Shown in pieces: positions 24,721 to 36,600 of a stretch of 64,000 bases of DNA. Under the pieces are notes generated by a model. It made no database searches and was not told where the DNA came from. It worked only from the letters and a program-made list of their open reading frames with translations. The stretch's first letter is position 1; each line of letters starts with the position of its first letter. The position numbers and the translations under genes were made by a program. Source of the DNA: Chondromyces crocatus (GTDB lineage Bacteria; Myxococcota_A; Polyangia; Polyangiales; Polyangiaceae); NCBI RefSeq assembly GCF_001189295.1, contig NZ_CP012159.1, positions 7,332,525 through 7,396,524 on the forward strand, given 5' to 3'.

Positions 24721-27690
24721 ATGACGAGCAAGCACGCCAATCCGCAGTCGGCGCAGGCGGAGGATCACCTCTGCGCCTCGATCGCAGCCTTCCTCGGGGA
24801 AGAGCTCGGCCTCGCGCCGGGAGCGATCGAGGTCGACGCGTCGTTCGAACGTCATGGGCTGGACTCGAGGGGCGCGGCGGCCATGGTCGCGCGGCTCGCT
24901 TCGCAGCTCGGGCGCCCGCTGTCCCCGCTCCTCGTCTGGCAGTTTCCGACGCCACGCAGCCTCGCACGTCACCTGAACGGAGCAGCGGCCTGCGGCGAGG
25001 GTTCCACGGTCACCGGTGCAGCAGTCCAGAGCGCAGAGAAGGAGCCCGTGGCCATCGTCGGCATCGCGTGCCGCTTCCCGGGAGCGCCTTCGCCCGAAGC
25101 CTTCTGGCGGCTCCTGCGTGACGGGGTGGATGCGATCACGGAGACACCGCGGGACCGATGGGATGCGGACGACTTCTTCGACGCCGATCGCGCTGCTTCC
25201 GGGAAGATGAACACCCGGCGAGGGGGATTTCTCGACCGGATCGACGGGTTCGATCCCGCGTTCTTCGGCATCTCTCCGCGGGAGGCCGCCGCGATGGATC
25301 CCCAGCAGCGGCTCATGCTGGAGCTGAGCTGGGAGGCGCTCGAAGACGCAGGGATCGTGGCAGCGCGGCTGAAGGGAAGCCGGACTGGCGTCTTCTTCGG
25401 GTCGATCTGGGACGACTACGCGACGATGCTCTACCGGCACGGGGCGGACGCCATCACCCAGCACACGGTGACGGGGCACCACCGGAGCCTGATCGCGAAC
25501 CGGGTGTCGTACACGCTCGGGCTGCGCGGGCCCAGCATGACGATCGACTCGGCCTGCTCGGCGGCGCTGGTCGCCGTGCAGCTCGCCTGCGAGAGCCTGC
25601 GCCGCGGGGAGTCGGAGATCTCGCTCGCGGGCGGCGTGAACCTGAACTTGCTTCCCGAGAGCGCGATCGGGATGAGCAAGTTCGGTGGGCTGTCGCCGGA
25701 TGGACGGTGCTTCACGTTCGATGCGCGGGCGAACGGGTACGTGAGGGGCGAAGGGGGCGGGGTGGTGGTGCTGAAGCGGCTGTCGCGCGCCCTCGCGGAC
25801 GGCGATCCGATTCACTGCGTGCTCCTGGGGGGCGCCGTGAACAACGATGGCGCCAGCAACGGGCTGACGGCGCCCAGTCCCGTGGCCCAGGCGGAGATGC
25901 TGCGCCTCGCCTACGGGCGGGCGGGCCTGGAGCCCGGGGAGGTGCAGTACGTGGAGCTGCACGGCACCGGGACGGCGCTGGGAGATCCGATCGAGGCGGC
26001 GGCCCTCGGTGAGGTGCTGGGCAAGGGGCGGTCTCCCGGACGTGCACTGCGGGTGGGCTCGGCGAAGACCAACGTGGGGCACCTGGAGGGGGCAGCAGGC
26101 ATCGTGGGGCTGCTCAAGGTGGTGCTCTGCATCAGGCATCGGCAGATCGCGCCGAGCCTCCACTTCGAGGAGCCGAACCCGCACATTCCCCTGGAGGCGC
26201 TGAACCTGGACGTGCAGGGGGCGCTGGGTCCCTGGCCCGACATGGACCGGCCGCTCCTGGCCGGGGTCAGCTCGTTCGGCATGGGAGGGACGAACTGCCA
26301 TGTGGTCGTCTCGGAGTGGCCGTCGGCGCGGACGCATCTGCTGCCCCTGGCCGCCGAGAGCGAGGAGGCGCTGCGCGCGCAGGCGCGGCGGTGGCTGGAG
26401 GCGTCGAGGGCGTCGAGAGACGAGGACGCCCTGGCGATCCTCTGCGCCCGAGCGGCGGTGGAGTCACGCTCCGGGAGGCATCGGGCCGCGGTGACCGCGC
26501 GCTCCGTGCAGGCGCTGGAGGAGCATCTTCAGCGGGTGATCGAGGGGCAGGCGCGGGTGGGCGTGTCGCTCGGTCGAGCAGCCCCCGAGGGGGCACCAGG
26601 GGTGGTGTTCGTGTTCGGCGGCCAGGGGGCGCAGTGGCCCGGGATGGGCCTCCGGCTGCTGCACGAGGAGCCGGTGTTCCGGTCGGTGCTCCTGCAGTGC
26701 GAAGCGTGCATCCAGCAGCACCTGGGGTGGTCGCTTCTGGACGTGCTGACGGGTCACGACCGTTCGCGCCTCGATCGCGTCGAGGTGAGCTTTCCCGCGA
26801 TCGTGGCGCTCGAGATCGCCATCGCGGCCCTCTGGCAGGCCTGGGGGATCCAGCCAGCAGCGGTGGTGGGGCACAGCATCGGGGAGATCGCGGCGGCTCA
26901 CGTGGCCGGAGTCCTGAGCCTCGACGAGGCAATGCGCGTCATCTGCGCTCAAGCGCGCGCTCTCGGGCGGCTCCACGGGAGCGGGGGGATGGGGGTCGTC
27001 GGGTTGTCCTGGGAGGAGGCCGCCGAGGCGCTGCGGGGGTACGAGGGGCGCCTCTTCCGCGCGATCCGGCACAGCGTGGACACGACGGTGCTGGCAGGGG
27101 CTCCAGAGGCGCTGGAGGCGCTGTTCGGTACGCTGGAGGGCCAAGGGATCTTCTGTCGGCAGGTGGCGACGGACGCGGCACCCCACTGTCCGCTCGTCGA
27201 CGATCTGCGCGAAGAGCTTCACGAAGCCCTGAGGGAGCTGCGTCCGCGCGCAGCCCGCTTGCCGATCGTGTCGGAGGTGACGGGGACGCAGCTCGTGGGG
27301 GAGCGCTTCGACGCCGAGCACTGGATGCGGAATCTGTGCGACCCCGTCCATTTTTCGACGGCGATCGATCATCTCCTGGAGAAGGGGTGGGCGTGTTTCC
27401 TGGAGGTCAGTCCTCATCCGCTCGCGGTGCGCGCGATCACCTCGAACCTGAAGCAACAGGGGCGCCGAGGGGCGGTGCTGGCGTCGCTTCGCAGAGGCGA
27501 GGACGAGCGAGGGGCGATGCTGGACGCGCTGGGGGCTCTCCACGTGCTCGGCGCCATGCCGCGATGGGAGGCGGTCCAGGGGCCGGGCGAGGCGCCATGC
27601 GGAGGCGTGGAGCGGCAGGGGGGCGAGGCTGCCGAGGTCGAGGCGGGGGATCGAGCCGCCACGGGGAAGGCGGTTTCTGTGCTCCTCTCC
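24721..27690 (+). other. Split loading module: N-terminal ACP and extra AT embedded around KS1
   Basis: An ACP lies at the extreme N-terminus (about residues 15-90; phosphopantetheine Ser49 in HGLDSRG, a variant of LGxDSL). After KS1 come two consecutive AT domains. The first (about residues 627-930) has GQGAQWPGMG, nucleophile Ser719 in GHSIGE, but AAPH (819-822) where extender ATs have YASH or HAFH. It is therefore taken as the starter-selecting AT that charges the N-terminal ACP. The ACP-KS-AT-AT order is known, as I recall, from the first proteins of myxobacterial pathways such as myxothiazol, stigmatellin and soraphen. The starter acid cannot be predicted from the motif alone. Confidence 0.85.
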
Positions 27691-30600
27691 GCGAGGAGTG
27701 AGGCGGCACGAAAGGCGCAGGCCGAGCAGCTCAGGCGCCATCTGGAAGCGCATCCGGAGCTATGCCCGAGCGACGTCGGCTACACGCTCGCCACCGCGCG
27801 CTCGCAGTTCGAGCACTGCGCCGCCCTCGTCGTGGCGAGCCGGGACGAGCTGCTCGATGTGCTGGGCGCCCTCGCCGAGGGACGGTCCGCGGCTCAGGTC
27901 GTGCTCGGGGAGGCCAGGGTCGACGGCAAGTGCGTCTTCGTCTTTCCTGGGCAAGGGGGGCAGTGGGTCGGCATGGCCAGGGCCCTGCTCGAGACCTCGG
28001 ATGTCTTTCGCAAGCACATCCTCGCTTGTGCAGAGGCGCTTTCGCCCCATGTCGACTGGTCCCTGCTCGATGTCTTGCGGGGCGAAGACGAGGCCACCTC
28101 GCTCGACCGGGTCGACGTCGTCCAGCCCGTCCTCTTCTCGGTCATGGTCGCGCTCGCGGAAGTCTGGCGCTCGCTCGGCGTCCTGCCCGATGCCGTCGTC
28201 GGTCACAGCCAGGGCGAGATCGCGGCCGCTCACGTCGCTGGCGCCCTGTCGCTGGAGGATGCGGCCCGCATCGTCGCGCTCCGCAGCCGTGCCATCGCCA
28301 CCCTCTCCCAGCACGGCGCCATGGCGGCCGTCGAGCTTCCGCACGAGCGCCTTCTGGAACGCCTCACCAGCTCTGGCGACCACCTCGCACTCGCGGCCAT
28401 CAACAGCCCGCGCTCCTGCGTCGTCTCCGGCGACGGCGACGCCCTCGACGCCCTGCTCCAAAAGCTCCACGCCGAGGGCGTCTTCGCACGCAGGGTGCGC
28501 GTCGACTACGCCTCCCACTCGCATCACGTCGAGCCCCTTCGACAATCCCTGCTCGACGCCCTCGCCACCATCCAGCCGCGCCCCTCGCGCCAGCCTCTGT
28601 ACTCCGCCGTCACCGGACAGCGCATCGAGGGCACCGACCTCACCCCGGCGTACTGGTTTCGCAACCTCCGCCACACCGTCCACTTCGCAGACGCCACCGT
28701 CGCCTTGCTCGACGACGGACACCGCTTCTTCGTCGAACTCAGCCCTCACCCCGTCCTCTCCCTCGCGCTGCACGAGACCATCGAGGCTTCCCAGCACACC
28801 GCCGCCGTCACCGGCTCCTTGCGCCGTGACGAGGGCGACCTGCGGCGTTTGCTCCTCTCGCTCGCGGAACTCGCCGTCCAGGGGCTCGCGCTCGATGCAG
28901 CCGCCCTCTGGCCCGAGGGACGCCGCGTCCCTCTGCCCACCTACCCCTTCCAGCGCCAGCGCTACTGGCTCGATGTCCCCTCCTCTCCCCGCGCCGATGT
29001 CGCTTCTGCCGGTCTCACCTCGCCCGACCATCCCTTGCTCGGCGCTGCCGTCCACCTCGCTGACCGCGATGCCTTCCTCTTCACCGGACGCATCGGCCTG
29101 CACACCCATCCCTGGCTCGCCGCGCACGCCGTCCTCGGCGCCGTCCTGCTCCCCGCCACCGCCTTCCTCGAGATGGCCCTCGTCGCCGCTCTCCGCCTCG
29201 GGCTCGACCGCATCGACGAACTCACCCTCGAAGCACCCCTGCTGCTGCCCTCCCATGGCGCCGTCTTGCTCCAGCTCTCCGTCGACCCCCCTGACACCCA
29301 GGGGCGGCGCTCCCTGGCCTTCCATGCCCGTCCTGACGGGGCTTCCGACGATGCCTCCTGGATACGCCATGCCACCGGCAAGATCGGGCTGGCGCCCGCG
29401 AGCGCTCCCGTCCCCGCGGCTACCTCCGACTTGCGCTCATGGCCGCCGCCTGGCGCCGTCCCCCTCGACCTCCACGGCGCTTACGACCGCCTCGCCGAGG
29501 CGGGCTACACCTACGGCCGCGAGTTCCAGGGTCTCGAGGCTGCCTGGACGCGCGGCAACGACCTCTTTGCCGAGGTCGCACTTCCCCGAGACAGCGCCGG
29601 CCCTCCGCTCCGTTTCAACCTCCACCCGGCCCTTCTCGACGCCGCACTTCATGCGCTGATCCTCGGTACGCCGGTGAGCGCGGGCGAGGTGGCGCTTCCT
29701 TTCTCCTGGGAGGGGGTGTCCTTGCGCGCGGTGGGCGCGTCGGAGCTCCGCGTCCACTTCTCACGCGAGCCGCAGCGTGATGCCGTCTCGGTGACCATCG
29801 CTGACGGGTCGGGTGAGATCGTCGCGTCGGTCGACGATCTGCTCCTGCGCTCTGCGTCGGCAGAGCAGCTCGCGAGGACACTCCCCTCTCAGCACGCATC
29901 GCTCTATCGGGTGGGCTGGACAATGCGGACCCCCTCTTCGGTCCGGCCCGCCCTGGAGCGCTGGGCGCTGCTCGGAGCAGAGGGGGCCGGGATGGTGGCT
30001 CCGCTTCTGGCACAGGACCCCTCGCTGGCCCGGTACGCCGATCTCGCGGCGCTCGGCGCAGCGCTCGATCGCGGGGAGGCAGTCCCTGAGGTGGTCCTCG
30101 TCCCGCTGTCGACGCACGGCGAGGAAGGCACGGACGCCATCCATCGCACCACCCACGCCCTCCTCCAGCTTCTTCAGGGCTGGATCGCGGACGACCGCCT
30201 GGCAGCGCGTCGGCTCGTGCTGCTCACCTGCCGCGCCGTCGCGGCGCTGCCCGACGAGGATGTTCCGAGCCTCGTTCAGGCGCCGCTCTGGGGGCTCGTC
30301 CGGACGGCGCAGTCCGAGCATCCGGATCGTGCGCTCGGACTCGTCGATCTCGACGAGGAGGAGAAGTCCGTCCGGATGCTGGGCGCTGCGATCGCCTCCC
30401 GGGAGCCTCAGCTCGCCGTGCGTGGAGGCGCGCTGTGGACTCCCGGGATCGTTCGGGTGAATCCATCGCCCGGGGCGAGCGCCGCGAGGTCTCCGCTGAA
30501 GCGCGAAGGGACGGTGCTCATCACGGGGGGGACGGGGGTCCTGGGCGCGCTGCTTGCCCGGCACCTCGTGGTCCAGCACGGGGTCCGGCACCTGCTCCTG

Positions 30601-33600
30601 ACGTCACGCGCGGGCGGCGCGGCACCGGAAGCCGAGGCGCTGATGCGCGAGCTGACGACCGCCGGCGCGCGGGTCACGCTGGCCGCATGTGACGTCCGTG
30701 ATCGAGGGGCGCTGGAGCAACTTCTGGCCTCGATCCCGCCGGAGCAGCCCTTGGTCGGTGTCATCCACGCCGCAGGCAGGCTCGATGACGGGGTGCTCGG
30801 CTCCCTCACGGAGGAGCACGTCGCTCGCGTGTTCGATCCCAAGGTGGACGGGGCGCTGCACCTGCACGAACTCACGGCAGGTCAGGACCTGGCGTTCTTC
30901 GTGCTGTTCTCGTCGGTGCTCGGCGTGCTGGGCGGTCTGGGTCAGGGCAACTACGCGGCAGCCAGCACCTTTCTGGACGCGCTGGCCCATCACAGGAGAG
31001 CACGAGGGCAGCCCGCCACCTCGCTCGCCTGGGGGTACTGGTCCGCGCGCAGCGGGATGACCGCGCACCTGGGGAGCGCCGATCTGAAGCGGCTGGCACG
31101 GCTGGGCATCGCGCCTCTCCCGGCCGAAGAGGGGCTCGCCCTCTTCGATGCAGCCATCGAGCGTCCCGACGCCACACTCATCCCCGCGCGGTTCGATCTG
31201 GAACTCCTCCGCAGGTCGAGCGATGCCGTGCCTCCGCTGCTTCAGGGCCTCGTTCGCCGTTCGCCGAGGCGTGCGGTCACAGGAGCGGGAGGTCCCGCCG
31301 CGACGCCCACGGGGCGCCTGGCCGCCCTGTCCGGGGGAGAGCGCGATCGTGGGCTGCTGGAGCTGGTGCGGTCCGAGGTGGCCACGGTGCTCGGCGTCGC
31401 AGCGGCGAGCGCCGTCGAGCCCGAGCGCCCTTTGCAGGAGCTGGGCCTCGACTCGCTGATGGCCGTCGAGCTGCGCAACCGGCTCGGCGCGGCGACGGGG
31501 CTGCGACTGCCCGCCACGCTGCTGTTCGACCATCCCACGCCTTCAGCCCTCGCGCGACGGCTGGGCGAGGCGTGCTTCGATGGTGGAGCGGAGGTGACGG
31601 GCTCGGCGCCAAGGAGCCAGTCACTCGAAGACCCGGGCGTCGCCGAGAGGGAGCCCATCGCCATCGTCGCGATGAGCTGCCGCCTCCCGGGCGGCGTGAG
31701 GACGCCAGAAGCGCTGTGGGAGCTACTGCGCGAGGAGAGGGACGCCATTTCCGGGTTTCCCGCCGAACGCGGCTGGGACCTCGAGGCGCTTTTCGATGCG
31801 GATCCGGGGGCCAGGGGCAAGAGTTACGCGCGAGAGGGAGGCTTCCTTCACGAGGCGGATCGGTTCGATCCAGCGTTCTTCGGGATCAGTCCGCGCGAGG
31901 CACGGCTGATCGATCCGCAGCAGCGGCTCTTGCTCGAGACGTCATGGGAGGTCATCGAACGCGCGGGCATCGCGCCGTCGTCGCTCCAGGGGAGCCAGAC
32001 GGGGGTCTTCCTCGGGGTGATGTACAACGACTACGGGGCGCGCCTGGCCCATGCGCCGGAGATGCTCGACGGGCATGTCTGGATCGACAGCGCGGCCAGC
32101 GTGGCGTCGGGACGCATCGCCTACACGCTCGGGCTCGAAGGGCCAGCGGTCACGGTGGACACGGCGTGCAGTTCGTCGCTGGTGTCACTGCACCTCGCCT
32201 GTCAGGCGCTGCGCCAGGGGGAGTGTTCGCTGGCGCTGGCAGGTGGGGCCTGCGTGATGGCGACGCCGAACATCTTCATCGAGTTCAGCCGGCAGCGAGG
32301 GCTGGCATCTGATGGGCGCTGCAAGTCGTTCTCGGCCGAGGCCGACGGGACCAGCTGGGCCGAGGGGGTCGGCCTGCTGCTGCTCGAGCGGCTCTCCGAT
32401 GCGCGCCGGCTCGGCCATCCCGTGCTCGCCGTCCTCCGAGGCTCCGCCGTCAACCAGGATGGCAAGAGCCAGGGGCTCACTGCACCGAACGGTCCCGCGC
32501 AGCAGCGTGTCATCCGTCAGGCACTCGACAATGCGCGGCTCGACCCGGCTGAAGTCGACGTCGTCGAGGCCCATGGCACCGGCACCACGCTCGGCGATCC
32601 CATCGAGGCGCAGGCCTTGCTCGCCACCTACGGCAAGGCGCGGTCCCAGCAGCGGCCCCTGTGGCTCGGCTCCATCAAGTCCAACCTCGGCCACACCCAG
32701 GCCGCCGCCGGGGTCGCTGGCGTCATCAAGATGGTCCTCGCCCTGCAGCACGGAACGCTGCCCAGGACCTTGCATGCCGACGCCCCCTCCCCTCATGTCG
32801 ACTGGTCGCAGGGGACGGTCCGCCTCCTGACTCAATCGGTCGCATGGCCGGCTGGAGGCGCGCCGAGGCGCGCTGGCGTCTCTGCCTTCGGCATCAGCGG
32901 CACCAATGCGCATGTCCTTCTCGAAGAGGCGCCCCTTCTCGTCGAAGGGACCCCACGTGCACGGGAAGCCCACCACGCGGAAGGAGAAACGCTGCCCCAG
33001 CAGCCGACCGCAATTCCCTTGCTGCTGTCCGCAAGAAGCGGGGGGGCCTTGAGAGCCCAAGCCGAGCAGCTCAGATGCCATCTGGAAGCGCATCCAGAGC
33101 TGAGCCCGAACGACATCGGACATACGCTCGCCACGGCGCGCGCTCGCTTCGAGCACCGCGCCGCCCTCGTCGTGGCGAGCCGGGACGAGCTGCTCGATGC
33201 GCTGGGCGCCCTGGCCGAGGGACGGTCGGCGGCTCAGGTCGTGCTCGGGGAAGCCAAGGTCGATGGCAAGTGCGTCTTCGTCTTCCCGGGGCAAGGGGGG
33301 CAGTGGGTCGGCATGGCCAGGGCCCTGCTCGAGACCTCGGATGTCTTCCGCAAGCACATCCTCGCTTGTGCAGAGGCGCTTTCGCCCCATGTCGACTGGT
33401 CCCTGCTCGACGTCTTGCGGAGCGAAGACGAGGCCACCTCGCTCGACCGGGTCGACGTCGTCCAGCCCGTCCTCTTCTCGGTCATGGTCGCGCTCGCGGA
33501 AGTCTGGCGCGCGCTCGGCGTCCTGCCCGATGCCGTCGTCGGTCACAGCCAGGGCGAGATCGCGGCCGCTCACGTCGCTGGTGCCCTGTCGCTGGAGGAT

Positions 33601-36600
33601 GCGGCCCGCATCGTCGCGCTCCGCAGCCGCGCCGTCGCTACCCTTTCTCAGCACGGCGCCATGGCGGCCGTCGAGCTTCCGCACGAGCGCCTTCTGGAAC
33701 GCCTCACCAGCTCTGGCGACCACCTCGCACTCGCAGCCATCAACAGCCCGCGCTCCTGCGTCGTCGCTGGCGACGGCGACGCCCTCGACGCCCTGCTCCA
33801 CCAGCTCCACGCCGAGGGCGTCTTCGCACGCAGGGTGCGCGTCGACTACGCCTCCCACTCCCATCACGTCGAGCCCCTACGACAGTCCCTGCTCGACGCC
33901 CTCGCTCCCATCCAGCCACGTCCCTCACGCCTGCCCCTGTACTCCGCCGTCACCGGACAGCGCATCGAGGGCACCGACCTCACCCCGGCGTACTGGTTTC
34001 GCAACCTCCGCGACACCGTCCATTTCGCAGACGCCACGGTCGCCCTGCTCGACGACGGGCACCGCTTCTTCGTCGAACTCAGCCCTCACCCCGTCCTCTC
34101 CCTCGCGCTGCATGAGACCATCGAGGCTTCCCAGCACACCGCCGCCGTCACCGGCTCCTTGCGCCGTGACGAGGGCGACTTGCGGCGCTTGCTCCTCTCG
34201 CTCGCAGAACTCGCCGTCCAGGGGCTCACACTCGATGCAGCCGCCCTCTGGCCCGAGGGACGCCGCATCCCCCTGCCCACCTACCCCTTCCAGCGCCAGC
34301 GCTACTGGCTCGATGTCCCCGCCTCCACCCGCGCCGATGTCGCTTCTGCCGGTCTCACCTCGCCCGACCATCCCTTGCTCGGCGCTGCCGTCCACCTCGC
34401 TGACCGCGATGCCTTCCTCTTCACCGGACGCATCGGCCTGCACACCCATCCCTGGCTCGCCGCGCACGCCGTCTTCGGTGCCGTCTTGCTCCCCGCCACC
34501 GCCTTTCTCGAGATGGCTCTCGTCGCTGCCCTTCGCCTCGGCCTCGACCGCATCGACGAGCTCACCCTCGAAGCGCCCCTGCTGCTGCCCTCCCACGGCG
34601 CCGTCCAGCTCCAGCTCTCCGTCGACTCCCCCGACCCCCAAGGGCGACGCGCCCTGACCTTCCACGCCCGTCCTGACGGGGCTTCCGACGATGCCTCCTG
34701 GATACGCCATGCCACCGGCAAGATCGGGCTGGCGCCCGCGAGCGCTCCCGTCCCCGCGGCTACCTCCGACTTGCGCTCATGGCCGCCGCCTGGCGCCGTC
34801 CCCCTCGACCTCGAAGGCGCTTACGACCGCCTCGCCGAGGCGGGCTACGCCTACGGCCGCGAGTTCCAGGGTCTCGAGGCCGCCTGGACGCGCGGCAACG
34901 ACCTCTTTGCCGAGGTCGCACTTCCCCGAGACAGCGCCAGCCAATCACTCCGCTTCAACCTCCACCCGGCTCTTCTCGACGCCGCGCTCCACCCCCTCGC
35001 CCTCGCCTCACTCTCGACCGACCAGCACCTCCACCTCCCCTTTGCCTGGGAGGGTGTTTCCCTCTTCGCCAGCGACGCCTCTTCCCTCCGCGTTCGACTC
35101 ACGCGAGCCCACGCGCAGAACTCGGCGTCACTCACCATCGCGGACGCAAGGGGAGCGCCTGTCGCCTTCGTGGAGTCCCTTCACACGCGGCCAGCGACCG
35201 CAGCGCAGCTCCAGGACGCAGGTACCGCACGCAAGGGATCGCTCTACCACATCGCCTGGAAACCCCTTCCCGACGTCTCTCGGCCGGCTTCCACGCTTCA
35301 TTGGGTTCTCCTTGGAACAGACGACGTGGAGGGGCTCGGCGTACTGCCAGGAGAGCGTCACGCCAGCCTGCACGCTCTCCGGAACGCTCTCGACGAGGGG
35401 GCACCGATTCCTGATGTCGTCGTGGTCCTGGCAACGACGGGAGACGGCGATCGGGCACAGGCCGCTCACGGGGCGACCCATCGAGCGCTCTCCCTCCTCC
35501 AGGCCTGGATGGCCGATGCGAGGCTGGCGCGTTGTCGGCTGGTCATCCTCACACGCCGCGCGGTGGCGACGCGACCGGACGAGGATGTGCTCGCGCTGAG
35601 CGAGGCTCCGGTCTGGGGCCTGGTACGCACGGCGCAATCCGAACATCCCGAGCGATCCATCAGGGTCGTCGACGTGGACGAGCAGGATGCGTCCTGGCGC
35701 GCGCTGCCATCGGCGATGACGTCGGGAGAGCCACAGCTCGCCCTGCGCGACGGGCTCCTTCTCGTTCCGAGGCTCTTGCGGGTCGAGGTGTCCCCCGGCG
35801 CAGAGGGTCGCGCGCTGGATCCTCAGGGAACGGTCCTCATCACCGGGGGTACGGGCGTCCTGGCATCCCGACTCGCCAGCCATCTCGTGGCCAAGCACGG
35901 GGTGAGACACCTGCTCCTCACCTCACGGCACGGTCGCGCCGCACGGGGTGCCGAGGATCTGGAACGAACGCTGGTCGCAGCAGGAGCCCAGGTGACCTTC
36001 GCGGCTTGTGATGTCGGTGACCGCGAAGCGCTGCACAAGCTCGTTGCGTCGGTCTCACGAGAGCATCCGCTGACGGGTGTGATCCACGCGGCCGGGGTGC
36101 TGGACGACGGGGTGCTCGACACCTTGACCGCTGAGCGGGTGGACGGGGTGCTGCGACCCAAGGTGGACGCCGCGGTGTACCTGCACGAGCTGACCGAAGG
36201 CCTCCCGCTCACGGCGTTCGTGCTCTTCTCCTCCATCGCCGGTCTCCTCGGGACAGCGGGGCAGAGCAGCTACGCGGCAGCCAACGTCTTCCTGGACGCA
36301 CTCGCACACCACAGGAGAGCACATGGGCTGCCAGCCACATCGCTCGCCTGGGGATACTGGGCCGAACGCAGTGGCATGACCTCACACCTCACGGAGGGGG
36401 ATGTCGCACGGTTGGCTCACCTCGGCCTGGAGGCGCTGCCGACCGAGGACGCACTCGCGCTCTTCGATGCTGCGCTGAGACGGGAGGAGGCCACGCTGGT
36501 TCCAGCACGTCTCGCAGGCGTCTCGCAGCGTGCGGGAGCTGCCTTGCCATGCGTGCTTCGAGGGCTGGTTCGTACAGCCGCCATTCACCCGGCGAGGGTC

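Noticed and set aside
27760-29370. Long minus-strand frames opposite the AT-DH blocks (also 32185-33867, 38302-40422, 49523-50773, 54363-55724, 59070-60890)
   Set aside because: They recur at every copy of the repeated AT blocks because of GC-rich third positions. The products are Glu/Gly/Val/Ala-rich shadows without domains.
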